DNA of 64,000 nt from Lachnospiraceae bacterium (GTDB taxonomy: Bacteria > Bacillota > Clostridia > Lachnospirales > Lachnospiraceae). The stretch lies in NCBI GenBank assembly GCA_024690605.1, contig JAILOV010000050.1:17182-81181 (forward strand), read 5' to 3'. Position 1 is the first letter of the stretch. Every line of letters begins with the position of its first letter. The notes beneath the pieces were generated by a model, which made no database searches, had not been told where the DNA came from, and was given only the letters and a program-made list of their open reading frames with translations. Shown here in pieces: positions 1 through 7,329 of this stretch. Both the position numbers and the translations under genes were made by a program.

Positions 1-674
1 AGACCCCGGTGATCGGCGCTTCCCGCACGGATGCCGGCGTGCACGCGCGGGGCGCTGTCTATGTGTTTGACACGGCCTCGTCCATTCCCCCGGACCGTTT
101 TGTTCATGTGCTGAACCATCTTCTTCCCGATGATATCCGCATCATCGAGTCGCACGAGGTTCCGGCGGATTTCCACCCCCGCAGATGCGAGGCGGTCAAG
201 ACCTATGTCTACCGCGTGCTGAACAGTCCGCAGCCGGATCCCACGCGACGGCTCTACACCTGGCATGTGCCGCGTCCGCTGGATGTGAACGCCATGCGGG
301 AAGCGGCCGCCACGCTTGTCGGCGAGCATGATTTCACGAGCTTCTGCAATGTGGACAGTACCGCGGAGACGCGGGTCCGGACGATCCTGCGGATCTCTGT
401 CGAACGATCCGGTTCCGGGGCTTTACGGGACACGCACGACGACGAGATCGCCATCTCGGTGACCGGCAACGGCTTTCTCTACAATATGGTCCGCATCATC
501 GCGGGGACGCTGGTGCAGATCGGCTGGGGATGGCGGGATGCGTCGCAGATGGCGGAGATCCTCTCGGCAAAGGACCGCGGTGCTGCCGGCTGCACGGCGC
601 CGCCGCAGGGGCTGTTCCTCATCGGCTATGAGTGGATAACGGACGATAATGGTGCTATCATGGTGAAGATATGA
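1..674 (+). CDS. truA: tRNA pseudouridine synthase A (5'-truncated by window edge)
   Basis: Isomerises uridines at positions 38-40 in the anticodon arm of tRNAs. The family signature GASRTDAGVHARG lies at the very start of the visible frame and contains the catalytic aspartate of the RTDAGVHA motif. The C-terminal half shows the typical FLYNMVRIIAGTLVQIG segment. The reading frame is open back to base 3, so the true start lies upstream of the window; a GTG at base 9 is merely the first possible start codon in view. The stop overlaps the next start by 4 bases (ATGA), so the two genes are translationally coupled. Identity is firm; only the N-terminus is missing. Confidence 0.95.
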   Translation, partial: TPVIGASRTDAGVHARGAVYVFDTASSIPPDRFVHVLNHLLPDDIRIIESHEVPADFHPRRCEAVKTYVYRVLNSPQPDPTRRLYTWHVPRPLDVNAMREAAATLVGEHDFTSFCNVDSTAETRVRTILRISVERSGSGALRDTHDDEIAISVTGNGFLYNMVRIIAGTLVQIGWGWRDASQMAEILSAKDRGAAGCTAPPQGLFLIGYEWITDDNGAIMVKI

Positions 675-1636
675 ACAATTCTTCGTGGAAAAACCTGATC
701 CGTCCCGGTCTGGCGATGCTTCTGGTCGTGATCGGCTGCGGTGTGACCGCGCGGTTCCTCTCCGGCGCGGAGACGCTGTCCGACTATGCCGAGAAGAATC
801 CCGAGCTCGCCTACGGGCAGAACGCGAAAGAAGAGACTGCCGAAGCGCCTTCACCGGCGCCGGATGACGCTGATCAGAGCGCGGACGCTGCAGCATCCCT
901 GTCCGCGAACAAGGGCACAGACGACACGGTCACTTCGGCAGGTGAGAGCCGCGCGGAAACTGCCGCGTCGGCTGACACAGGGGCGTCCGATGCCGGCAGC
1001 GCAGCCTCCGAGGGTTCTCCGTCCGATTCCCTGACGGATGACAGCGATGTGATCGACGCGCGTGTGACCTATGCGGACGGCTTTTTCTATGAGCCGATCC
1101 CTGCGACGATCTTCAGGAGGATGTCCGGCAATTCCTATCCGGAGGACTGTCCCGTCCCGCTGGAGGATCTGCGTTATCTGAACATTCGTTACATCGATTT
1201 CAACGATGAGGAGCAGGCGGGCGAGCTCGTCTGCAATGCCGCGGTCGCGGCGGATATGGTGGAGATCTTTCATGATCTCTATACGGAGCGCTATCAGCTG
1301 GAGAGTGTTCGCCTGATCGATGATTACGGCGGCGATGATGATGCTTCCATGATGGATAACAACACCTCGTGCTTCAATTACCGGACGGTCGCCGGCAGCA
1401 CAAACCTCTCCAAGCATGCTCTGGGTCTTGCCATCGACATCAATCCGTTCTACAATCCCTGGGTCAACCACGGCAAGGTGTCACCGCCGGAATCGGTGGA
1501 ATATGCCGACCGGACCAAGGATTTTCCGCACAAGATCGATAAGGAGGATTTCTGCTGCCGCTGCTTTGTCAATCACGGCTTCTTCTGGGGCGGCAACTGG
1601 AACAATCCGGATTATCAACATTTTCAGAAAAACTGA
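671..1636 (+). CDS. M15-family peptidase (D-Ala-D-Ala carboxypeptidase-like), membrane anchored
   Basis: A 321-residue protein with a hydrophobic N-terminal segment (about residues 12-30) predicted to anchor it or export it. A low-complexity Ala/Ser/Asp/Glu-rich linker follows (about 45-125), then a C-terminal peptidase domain. The zinc-site pattern of M15 enzymes is visible: SKHALGLAID with His249 and Asp256, and a final YQHF with His317 near the C-terminus. By family it should trim or cleave peptidoglycan peptides outside the membrane. It is coupled to truA by a 4-base overlap and ends at a strong hairpin. Substrate (D-Ala-D-Ala or an endopeptide bond) cannot be told from sequence. Confidence 0.85.
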   Translation: MNNSSWKNLIRPGLAMLLVVIGCGVTARFLSGAETLSDYAEKNPELAYGQNAKEETAEAPSPAPDDADQSADAAASLSANKGTDDTVTSAGESRAETAASADTGASDAGSAASEGSPSDSLTDDSDVIDARVTYADGFFYEPIPATIFRRMSGNSYPEDCPVPLEDLRYLNIRYIDFNDEEQAGELVCNAAVAADMVEIFHDLYTERYQLESVRLIDDYGGDDDASMMDNNTSCFNYRTVAGSTNLSKHALGLAIDINPFYNPWVNHGKVSPPESVEYADRTKDFPHKIDKEDFCCRCFVNHGFFWGGNWNNPDYQHFQKN

Positions 1637-1650
1637 GAAAAGCGACAGAA

Positions 1651-1690
1651 AAAAGGTCGGTGCAAGCAAGCTTGCACCGACCTTTTTTCT
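1651..1690. terminator. Bidirectional intrinsic terminator between the M15 gene and rplQ
   Basis: Perfect 12-bp stem: GGTCGGTGCAAG (1655-1666), loop CAAG, CTTGCACCGACC (1671-1682). It is flanked by A-rich sequence on the left and T-rich sequence on the right, so it works for both the plus-strand peptidase operon and the minus-strand rplQ operon. Confidence 0.92.
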
Positions 1691-1702
1691 TATCTTATTC
1701 TC

Positions 1703-2239
1703 TTATACCATCTCCAGCACAACCATCATCGCAGCATCGCCCTTGCGGGGACCGATCTTGATGATGCGGGTGTAGCCGCCGCTGCGGCCTGCGTACTTGG
1801 GTCCGTAAACATCAAACAGCTTGTCGACGAGATCGATCTGCTTGGTGTTCTTCTTGCGGCCCTTGCCCTCCTGCGGGACTTCCGTGACGGGATAGAGGGT
1901 CTGAAGAAGCTTTCTGCGGGCGTTCATGCGGGAAGGCTGATCCTTTTTGATCTCCTTTTCCACGGTGTCATAAACGGTGACCTTTTTGCCGTCCTGCACT
2001 TCCTTGACACGGCGTCCGTCCTTGTCCTTGCGCGGAACCTTGGCGGAAACCTTGACGGTCTCGAAGTTGTCCTTCTCTTTTGCGGCAAGCGTGATCATCG
2101 GCTCGACGATCTTCTTGATCTCCTTGGCACGCGCCTCGGTCGTGATGATCTTGCCCTTATAGAGCAGCTGCGTCACCTGGTTGCGCAGGAGCGCCTTACG
2201 GACTTTGGTTGCTTTTCCGAGTTTACGATACATTGCCAT
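1703..2239 (-). CDS. rplQ: 50S ribosomal protein L17
   Basis: Large-subunit protein near the exit tunnel. The N-terminus [21 protein letters not shown] and the C-terminal [19 protein letters not shown] are diagnostic. At 178 residues it is much longer than the roughly 120 of Bacillus. The extra length is a charged insertion at about residues 75-135 (rich in K, D, E), as in other Lachnospiraceae-type L17 proteins. Last gene of the rpsM-rpsK-rpsD-rpoA-rplQ string, ending at the shared terminator. The 102-base gap to rpoA holds only an 8-bp hairpin (CTCTGTGA / TCACAGAG on the minus strand) and the ribosome binding site. Confidence 0.97.
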   Translation of the reverse strand: MAMYRKLGKATKVRKALLRNQVTQLLYKGKIITTEARAKEIKKIVEPMITLAAKEKDNFETVKVSAKVPRKDKDGRRVKEVQDGKKVTVYDTVEKEIKKDQPSRMNARRKLLQTLYPVTEVPQEGKGRKKNTKQIDLVDKLFDVYGPKYAGRSGGYTRIIKIGPRKGDAAMMVVLEMV

Positions 2240-2341
2240 GATAAATACCTGTCCTTTCTCTGTTCCGGCGCGGCGTCTGTGTCCGCACCGCTCTGTGACG
2301 CGCTTATGGACTTACTCACAGAGATGTTTCCGTTACTGTTC

Positions 2342-3304
2342 TTACAGAACCTCTTCGCCGCTTCTGAGCGAAAGGCCGAGATCCTTGAGTTTGCCAAGGA
2401 CTTCCTCCAGCGACTTGCGTCCGAGGTTCCTGACCTTCATCATGTCGTCGCTCGTCTTGTTGGTGAGCTCCTCGACGGTGTTGATGCCGGCACGCTTCAG
2501 GCAGTTGAAGGAACGGACGGAAAGCTCCAGTTCCTCGATGCTCATCTCGAGCACCTTTTCCTTTTCGTTGTTGACCGGCTCCGCCATGACGGTCTGGGAC
2601 TTCGCGTTCTCCGAGAGATCGATGAAGAGCGACAGATGCTCGGAGAGCACCTTGGCCGCAAGGCTCACCGCCTCGTCGGGATCGATCGTGCCGTTGGTGT
2701 GGATGTCAAGGGTCAGCTTGTCAAAATCGGTGACCTGTCCGACACGCGTGTTCTCAACGGTCACGTTGACGCGCTCCACCGGCGTGTAGATTGAATCGAT
2801 CGCGATCACGCCGATCGGCAGATCCGCCGTCTTGTTCTTCTCGGCGCTGACATAGCCGCGGCCGCGCGTGATCGTCAGTTCCATGTAGAGCTTCGCGTTC
2901 TTGCCCGCGAGCGTTGCGATGACCTGATCGGGATTCATGATCTCGATGTCCTGGTCAACCTGAATGTCCTTGGCGGTGACAATGCCTTCGCCGCTGAAGT
3001 CGATGATCGCGGTCTTGGCTTCGTCCGTCTGCGAGTTGTTGCGGATCGCAAGGCTCTTGATGTTCATCACGATCTCCGTGATGTCCTCCTTGACGCCCGG
3101 AAGCGTCGTGAACTCATGAAGAACACCATCGATCTTCACCTGGCTGACCGCAGCACCCGGCAGCGAGGAGAGCATGATCCTGCGAAGCGAATTGCCGAGC
3201 GTGATGCCGTAGCCACGCTCCAAAGGCTCCACCACAAAACGGCCAAAACGCTTATCGGCAGAAATCTCCGCCACCTCGATATTGGGTCTTTCAAAATCAA
3301 ACAT
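2342..3304 (-). CDS. rpoA: DNA-directed RNA polymerase subunit alpha
   Basis: Scaffold subunit on which beta and beta-prime assemble. Residues 1 to about 230 form the dimerisation domain ([18 protein letters not shown] motif near residue 26). A short linker leads to the C-terminal domain at about 250-315 ([28 protein letters not shown]), which contacts UP elements and activators. The length of 320 residues is normal. It sits between rpsD and rplQ in the standard alpha-operon order, with its own ribosome binding site. No anomaly seen. Confidence 0.98.
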   Translation of the reverse strand: MFDFERPNIEVAEISADKRFGRFVVEPLERGYGITLGNSLRRIMLSSLPGAAVSQVKIDGVLHEFTTLPGVKEDITEIVMNIKSLAIRNNSQTDEAKTAIIDFSGEGIVTAKDIQVDQDIEIMNPDQVIATLAGKNAKLYMELTITRGRGYVSAEKNKTADLPIGVIAIDSIYTPVERVNVTVENTRVGQVTDFDKLTLDIHTNGTIDPDEAVSLAAKVLSEHLSLFIDLSENAKSQTVMAEPVNNEKEKVLEMSIEELELSVRSFNCLKRAGINTVEELTNKTSDDMMKVRNLGRKSLEEVLGKLKDLGLSLRSGEEVL

Positions 3305-3354
3305 GTGATCTCCCCCTTCTCTGGTCTAAATTGACAGTGACAGCTGTTTATGGA

Positions 3355-3948
3355 TTACTTGCTGTACAACTCGACGATCAGCATCTCGTCCACGGGAATA
3401 TCGATCGCGTCTCTCTGCGGATACTCCTTGACGGTGGCTTTCATCGCCTCTTTATCAACTTCGAGCCAGGAAGGAATGAGTCTCCTCGATGTCGTCTCCG
3501 CGATATCCTTGAAGCGCTGCATGCTGCGCGCCTCCTCGCGGACCTCGACGACATCGCCGATCTTTACGGAATAGGAAGGGACATTGACCTTCTTGCCGTT
3601 TACGGTAACAAACTTGTGAAGCACGACCTGTCTGGCTTCTCTTCTGGTGCGCGCAAAACCGCAGCGGAAGATGATGTTGTCCAGTCTTCTCTCCAGGAGG
3701 ACCAGAAGGTTCTCACCGGTGGAACCCTTCTGTCTGTCCGCACGCGCATAGTAGTTGCGGAACGGCTTCTCAAGAACGCCGTAGATGAACTTGGCCTTCT
3801 GCTTCTCGCGCAGCTGCAGGCCGTATTCACTGACCTTGCGGCCGCTTCTCTGCGAATTTCTGTGACTCTTCTTGTCGTAGCCAAGGAATGTCGGATCAAG
3901 ATCCAGCGACCGGCATCTCTTGAGTACGGGGGTGCGATTTACTGCCAT
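3355..3948 (-). CDS. rpsD: 30S ribosomal protein S4
   Basis: Primary 16S rRNA-binding assembly protein and, in many bacteria, translational repressor of its operon. The S4 RNA-binding domain is clear at about residues 88-150 (RRLDNIIFRCGFARTRREA, then VTVNGKKVNVPSYSVKIGD). The N-terminal region has a single cysteine (Cys12) rather than the four-cysteine zinc site found in some S4 proteins, so this is the zinc-free form. It lies between rpsK and rpoA. Length of 197 residues is typical. Confidence 0.98.
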   Translation of the reverse strand: MAVNRTPVLKRCRSLDLDPTFLGYDKKSHRNSQRSGRKVSEYGLQLREKQKAKFIYGVLEKPFRNYYARADRQKGSTGENLLVLLERRLDNIIFRCGFARTRREARQVVLHKFVTVNGKKVNVPSYSVKIGDVVEVREEARSMQRFKDIAETTSRRLIPSWLEVDKEAMKATVKEYPQRDAIDIPVDEMLIVELYSK

Positions 3949-4020
3949 GATTTCCTTCCTTTCTTTAAAGGGTTGTTTACAGCACGCTTATGCGATGCCT
4001 TCATCCAACTGTGTTACCGA

Positions 4021-4419
4021 TTATACTCTGCGTCTCTTGGGCGGGCGGCAGCCGTTGTGCGGCACGGGCGTCACATCGGTGATGCTGGTGACGGTCAGGC
4101 CGTTAGCCGCAAGCGCGCGGATCGCAGCCTCTCTGCCGGTACCGGGGCCCTTGACGAAAACATCAACGCTCTTGAGTCCGTGCACGAGCGCAGCCTTGGT
4201 CGCTGTCTCGCTCGCCATCTGCGCCGCATAGGGCGTGGATTTGCGGGAGCCCTTAAAGCCGAGGCTGCCGGAGCTGGACCAGCTGAGCGCGTTGCCCGCT
4301 GCGTCGGTGAGCGTCACGATGGTGTTGTTAAAGGACGCCTGAATGTGTGCCTGTCCGTGCTCAACGTTCTTCTTGACACGGCGCTTGGTCTGTGCCTTTC
4401 CCTGTTTCTGATTTGCCAT
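4021..4419 (-). CDS. rpsK: 30S ribosomal protein S11
   Basis: Platform protein of the small subunit that contacts mRNA near the E site. The family core is visible: [15 protein letters not shown] near residue 26, [14 protein letters not shown] near 54, and the ending [13 protein letters not shown]. It has 132 residues, with a lysine-rich N-terminal extension as in Bacillus. It is separated from rpsM by 182 bases holding a structured repeat, which is unusual because the two genes are commonly only tens of bases apart. Confidence 0.98.
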   Translation of the reverse strand: MANQKQGKAQTKRRVKKNVEHGQAHIQASFNNTIVTLTDAAGNALSWSSSGSLGFKGSRKSTPYAAQMASETATKAALVHGLKSVDVFVKGPGTGREAAIRALAANGLTVTSITDVTPVPHNGCRPPKRRRV

Positions 4420-4470
4420 TTTCTTCTCCTTCTTATCTCATCCGGTCAAAGGTGTAACTGATGACCGTAC

Positions 4471-4601
4471 ATAAGTGAACACTTGTATCCGGTACCTCAC
4501 TGATGCTAGTGTGAACTTAGTTCCACCGAGTAAGGCGAGGTGGAACCTCCTTGTGCATCTGCGAGTTCGCACTAAGTCTCGACAATACCGAGACTAAGTG
4601 C
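4471..4601. repeat. Structured intergenic repeat, copy R1 (two inverted half-units)
   Basis: Between rpsM and rpsK. A unit in plus orientation has stem 1 CACTTGTATC (4480-4489) with GATGCTAGTG (4502-4511) and stem 2 GTTCCACC (4520-4527) with GGTGGAAC (4539-4546). A second stem-1 unit in minus orientation follows: GCACTAAGTCTCG (4569-4581) with CGAGACTAAGTGC (4589-4601), ending exactly at the rpsM stop codon. All stem-1 copies in the window keep a T opposite T (A opposite A on the other strand) four to five pairs from the open end, while the rest of the stem changes on both sides. Same family as R2, R3 and R4. Confidence 0.8.
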
Positions 4602-4970
4602 TTACTTTTTCTTGTTCGCGATCGTGCGCTTCGGTCCCTTCTTGGTGCGCGCGTTGGTCTTGGTGCGCTGTCCGTGGCAGGGCAGTCCCTTCCTGTGACG
4701 CATGCCGCGATAGCAGCCGATCTCCTGCAGCCGCTTGATGTTCATCGCGACTTCTCTGCGCAGATCACCCTCGACCATGTAGCCGTTTCCGATCACTTCA
4801 CTGATGCGCTTGACCTCTTCGTCGGTCAGATCGCGCACGCGCGTGTCCGGATTGACCTTGGCGGCGGCAAGGATCTTGTTGGAGCTTGTCCGGCCTATGC
4901 CGTAGATATAGGTGAGTCCGATCTCCACCCGCTTGTCTCTCGGTAAATCAATTCCTGCAATACGTGCCAT
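4602..4970 (-). CDS. rpsM: 30S ribosomal protein S13
   Basis: Small-subunit head protein forming bridges to the large subunit. [21 protein letters not shown] at the start, [20 protein letters not shown] at about residues 88-107, and a lysine-rich tail are characteristic. The length of 122 residues is normal. The next gene, rpsK, does not follow closely: the stop codon runs straight into repeat R1. Upstream, between rpmJ and this gene, lies a folded leader-like region. Confidence 0.98.
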   Translation of the reverse strand: MARIAGIDLPRDKRVEIGLTYIYGIGRTSSNKILAAAKVNPDTRVRDLTDEEVKRISEVIGNGYMVEGDLRREVAMNIKRLQEIGCYRGMRHRKGLPCHGQRTKTNARTKKGPKRTIANKKK

Positions 4971-5056
4971 TGTTCTTCCTTTCTCTGGCGGCCATCGGCC
5001 ACCGCACTTGATTGACTGGGCGCTTCCCTGTCATGCGAAAACGCCAACCAGACTGT

Positions 5057-5128
5057 CGATCATCCGGCTCTCCGATTCCTGTACACCCTTCTTGGGTATC
5101 GGTATCAAAAAGTGCTCTCGGATGATCG
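5057..5128 (-). promoter_or_regulatory. Nested stem structure between rpmJ and rpsM, possible leader
   Basis: Starts 1 base after the rpmJ stop. The outer stem is a perfect 10 bp (CGATCATCCG 5057-5066 with CGGATGATCG 5119-5128). Inside it lie CCGAT (5072-5076) with ATCGG (5098-5102), and ACCC (5085-5088) with GGGT (5094-5097) around a 5-base loop. Nearer to rpsM a second hairpin (GGTGGCC / GGCCGCC) precedes its ribosome binding site. No U-run follows, so it is not a terminator. It may be an r-protein binding leader or an RNA-processing site; I do not recognise a named family. Confidence 0.5.
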
Positions 5129-5129
5129 A

Positions 5130-5243
5130 TCAGCCCTGCCGCTGCTTGTGTTTCGGGTTCTCACAGATGATCCTGATGACGCCCTTACGCTTGATAACCT
5201 TGCACTTTTCGCACATCGGTTTCACTGAGGATCTGACCTTCAT
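5130..5243 (-). CDS. rpmJ: 50S ribosomal protein L36
   Basis: A 37-residue zinc-ribbon ribosomal protein, [20 protein letters not shown] and onward, with the Cys11, Cys14, Cys27, His32 ligand set, so it is the zinc-binding form. The start is the ATG at 5243, preceded by a strong GAAAGGAG ribosome binding site. A longer in-frame opening upstream is not coding because it runs through the promoter region. It is the first gene after the internal promoter at 5320-5348. Confidence 0.97.
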   Translation of the reverse strand: MKVRSSVKPMCEKCKVIKRKGVIRIICENPKHKQRQG

Positions 5244-5319
5244 ATCCGCTCCTTTCTCCGCGCAGTCCCTGTATTTCAGAGCGCGCAGTAATACTACGGT
5301 CGACAGGCGACCGTTTTCC

Positions 5320-5348
5320 ATAATATCACGGTGATCTGTCAAATGCAA
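5320..5348 (-). promoter_or_regulatory. Internal sigma-A promoter for rpmJ-rpsM-rpsK-rpsD-rpoA-rplQ
   Basis: Minus strand: -35 TTGCAT (5343-5348), 17-base spacer, -10 TATTAT (5320-5325). An AT-rich tract lies upstream. Just after the predicted start of transcription is a short hairpin, CGGTCG / CGACCG. It separates the alpha-operon genes from the secY-adk-map-infA part. Confidence 0.75.
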
Positions 5349-5387
5349 GAGAAATAAATAGATAATGAATGATATTTATTAGATATC

Positions 5388-5478
5388 GGAAGTTCCATCG
5401 GAAGTTCCATCTCACTTCGTTCGATGGAACTAAGTTCACACTAGGACTTGTGAGATACCAAGTCCAAGTGTTCACTTA
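5388..5478. repeat. Structured intergenic repeat, copy R2 (after infA)
   Basis: Stem 1 CACTAGGACTTG (5439-5450) pairs with CAAGTCCAAGTG (5459-5470), with the conserved single mismatch and an 8-base loop. Stem 2 GTTCCATC (5404-5411) pairs with GATGGAAC (5423-5430). The outer end carries a tandem duplication of a GGAAGTTCCATC unit. The infA stop codon TGA lies inside the conserved edge sequence (TAAGTGAACAC on the minus strand). Confidence 0.85.
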
Positions 5479-5690
5479 TCGCGCCAAATGATTCGTCCTT
5501 TGGACAGGTCGTAGGGAGAAAGCTCCATGGTGACCTTGTCGCCGGGAAGGATGCGGATGAAATTCTGGCGAAGCTTTCCGCTGATATGTGCCAGAACGAC
5601 ATGTCCGTTCTCGAGTTCCACCCGGAACATGGTGTTGGGCAGTTTCTCGATCACCTTGCCTTCGATCTCAATGACATCTGCTTTTGACAT
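5472..5690 (-). CDS. infA: Translation initiation factor IF-1
   Basis: A 72-residue OB-fold protein that binds the A site of the small subunit during initiation. [20 protein letters not shown] begins the family sequence, and [17 protein letters not shown] and [15 protein letters not shown] follow. The start is the ATG at 5690, preceded by GGAGGAG; an in-frame extension to 5753 lies inside the end of map and is not used. The stop codon is embedded in the edge of repeat R2, so the repeat may have shaped the last codons. Confidence 0.97.
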   Translation of the reverse strand: MSKADVIEIEGKVIEKLPNTMFRVELENGHVVLAHISGKLRQNFIRILPGDKVTMELSPYDLSKGRIIWRDK

Positions 5691-5715
5691 ACTCTCCTCC
5701 AAAACTCCTCTATGC

Positions 5716-6537
5716 TCATTCCGGCCGGAAAACGGCAGGATCGCTCTCCTCATCCTCCATTAACGTCAGGATCTCCGGCAGTCCGTCCTCCCTGATCGCA
5801 ATGGTGTTCTCATAATGCGCGGCCGGTGCGCCGTCCTGTGTCCGCACGGTCCAGCCGTCGTCGTCCCAGCTGACGCGCCAGGTACCCAGCGTGACCATCG
5901 GTTCCACGGCCAGTGTCATGCCGGGTTCCAGCAGGATACCCCTCTGCAGAGGCGGCATTCTGTAATTCGGGATCACCGGCTCCTCATGCAGATGCGACCC
6001 GATGCCATGCCCCGTCAGATCCCGCACGATCCCATAGCCGAAAGGCTGCAGGTAACCGGCGATCGCGTTGGAGATATCATACAGATGGTTGCCCGCCACG
6101 GCTTTGCGCATCCCCGCAAAAAAACTGGCTTTTGTCGCCTCGATCAGCCGGAGGGCATTGGGATGAACATTGCCGACGCCCCAGGTCCGCGCCGCATCGG
6201 AGTGCCAGCCGTCATAGACCAGTCCGCAGTCCAAAGAGACGATGTCGCCGTCCTCCAGGATCCTGTCCGCGCGCGGTATCCCATGCACGACTTCGTCATT
6301 GACGGAGACGCAGATGGCGGCGGGATAGCCCTGATAATTCTTGAAATTCGGCTCCGCTCCCATCTCGCGGATCAGTTTTTCTCCGTATGCATCGATTTCG
6401 GCGGTGGATCTGCCGACCTGCACATAGTCCCGGAGTTTTGTGTGCAATTCGCCGAGCATCCGGCAGGATACCCGCATCTTTTCCAGTTCCGCCTCCGTCT
6501 TCGGGCGTACCTGCTGCCGTTGTCTTTTGCCCCGCAT
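5716..6537 (-). CDS. map: Methionine aminopeptidase, type I
   Basis: Removes the initiator methionine from nascent proteins. The five metal ligands of the family are present in order: Asp in SLDCG (about residue 103), Asp in HSDAART (about 114), His in TGHGIG (about 177), Glu in VEPM (about 209) and Glu in HYENTIA (about 243). At 273 residues it is about 25 longer than the Bacillus enzyme; the extra residues are a basic N-terminus ([13 protein letters not shown]) and a short acidic tail. It lies 25 bases upstream of infA and 26 bases downstream of adk, as in many Clostridia. Confidence 0.96.
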   Translation of the reverse strand: MRGKRQRQQVRPKTEAELEKMRVSCRMLGELHTKLRDYVQVGRSTAEIDAYGEKLIREMGAEPNFKNYQGYPAAICVSVNDEVVHGIPRADRILEDGDIVSLDCGLVYDGWHSDAARTWGVGNVHPNALRLIEATKASFFAGMRKAVAGNHLYDISNAIAGYLQPFGYGIVRDLTGHGIGSHLHEEPVIPNYRMPPLQRGILLEPGMTLAVEPMVTLGTWRVSWDDDGWTVRTQDGAPAAHYENTIAIREDGLPEILTLMEDEESDPAVFRPE

Positions 6538-6563
6538 GACGTTACCGGACTCCGCTGCTGAGA

Positions 6564-7205
6564 TCAGCCGACCAGTTTGACGATATCGGCAAAGACCGCT
6601 TCCATATCCTGCGTGCCGTCCACCGTCTTCAGGATGTTTTTCTTTGTGTAATAGTCGATGAGCGGTGCCGTCTGATCATGATAGACGGTCAGACGCTTCT
6701 GTACCGTCTCCGGCTTGTCATCATCGCGCTGCACGAGCGGCTCTCCGCAATTGTCGCAGATCCCCTCCTGCTTCGGCGGGATGTGCTCGATATGATAGGT
6801 CGCTCCGCACTTTAAGCACGCACGGCGTCCGGACATCCGGCGCACGATGTTCTCATCCGGCACTTCGACGTCGATCGCCAGATCGACCTTGTCGCCGAGC
6901 TTCTCCAGCTCTTTGTCCAGAACCTCGGCCTGCGGGATCGTGCGCGGAAAGCCGTCCAGCACATAGCCGTTCTTGCAGTCGTCTTTGGCGACGCGGTCCA
7001 GGAGGATCTCCACGGTCAGCTCATCCGGCACCAGAGCACCTTTGTCCATATACTCTTTGGCCTTTTTCCCGAGCTCCGTACCTTCCTTAAGATTGGCGCG
7101 GAAGATATCCCCCGTCGATACATGCGGCAGATGATACTTCTCCGCGATCATCTTGGCCTGTGTTCCTTTGCCCGCGCCGGGCGCTCCGAGCATGATGATC
7201 TTCAT
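6564..7205 (-). CDS. adk: Adenylate kinase
   Basis: Interconverts ATP and AMP with two ADP. The P-loop GAPGAGKGTQA is at residues 7-17. DGFPRT at about 84-89 is the AMP-binding signature. The lid domain carries a zinc site with two CxxC pairs (CLKC and CDNC, about residues 130-153), as in Gram-positive enzymes. The length of 213 residues is normal. It is placed between secY and map; the 124-base gap to secY holds a nested hairpin described separately. Confidence 0.98.
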   Translation of the reverse strand: MKIIMLGAPGAGKGTQAKMIAEKYHLPHVSTGDIFRANLKEGTELGKKAKEYMDKGALVPDELTVEILLDRVAKDDCKNGYVLDGFPRTIPQAEVLDKELEKLGDKVDLAIDVEVPDENIVRRMSGRRACLKCGATYHIEHIPPKQEGICDNCGEPLVQRDDDKPETVQKRLTVYHDQTAPLIDYYTKKNILKTVDGTQDMEAVFADIVKLVG

Positions 7206-7246
7206 GTGATCTCCTCCTTATCTTTCCGTTTTTGTGTGAATGAAAA

Positions 7247-7308
7247 GGAAGCCCCATCGTCCATGCCTAAGCATGACGACGAGACTCCCTGCTCAGTTTG
7301 ATGCTTCC
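7247..7308 (-). promoter_or_regulatory. Nested hairpin between secY and adk
   Basis: Outer arms GGAAGC (7247-7252) and GCTTCC (7303-7308) enclose an inner hairpin CATGC (7262-7266) / GCATG (7271-7275) extended by CGT/ACG. On the minus strand the outer stem is followed by TTTTC, a weak U-run, so partial attenuation before adk is possible. No promoter is recognised in the gap. Confidence 0.4.
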
Positions 7309-7329
7309 CGCCGGGCGGGTCGGGCTTTA

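Noticed and set aside
5388..5412. Short direct repeats at R2 and R3 as a CRISPR array
   Set aside because: Only two adjacent copies of about 12 bases and no spacers; no cas genes in the window.
5388..5478. R2 (and R1, R3, R4) as intrinsic terminators
   Set aside because: Two hairpins without U-runs, in the middle of operons, with the sequence pattern of a repeat family.
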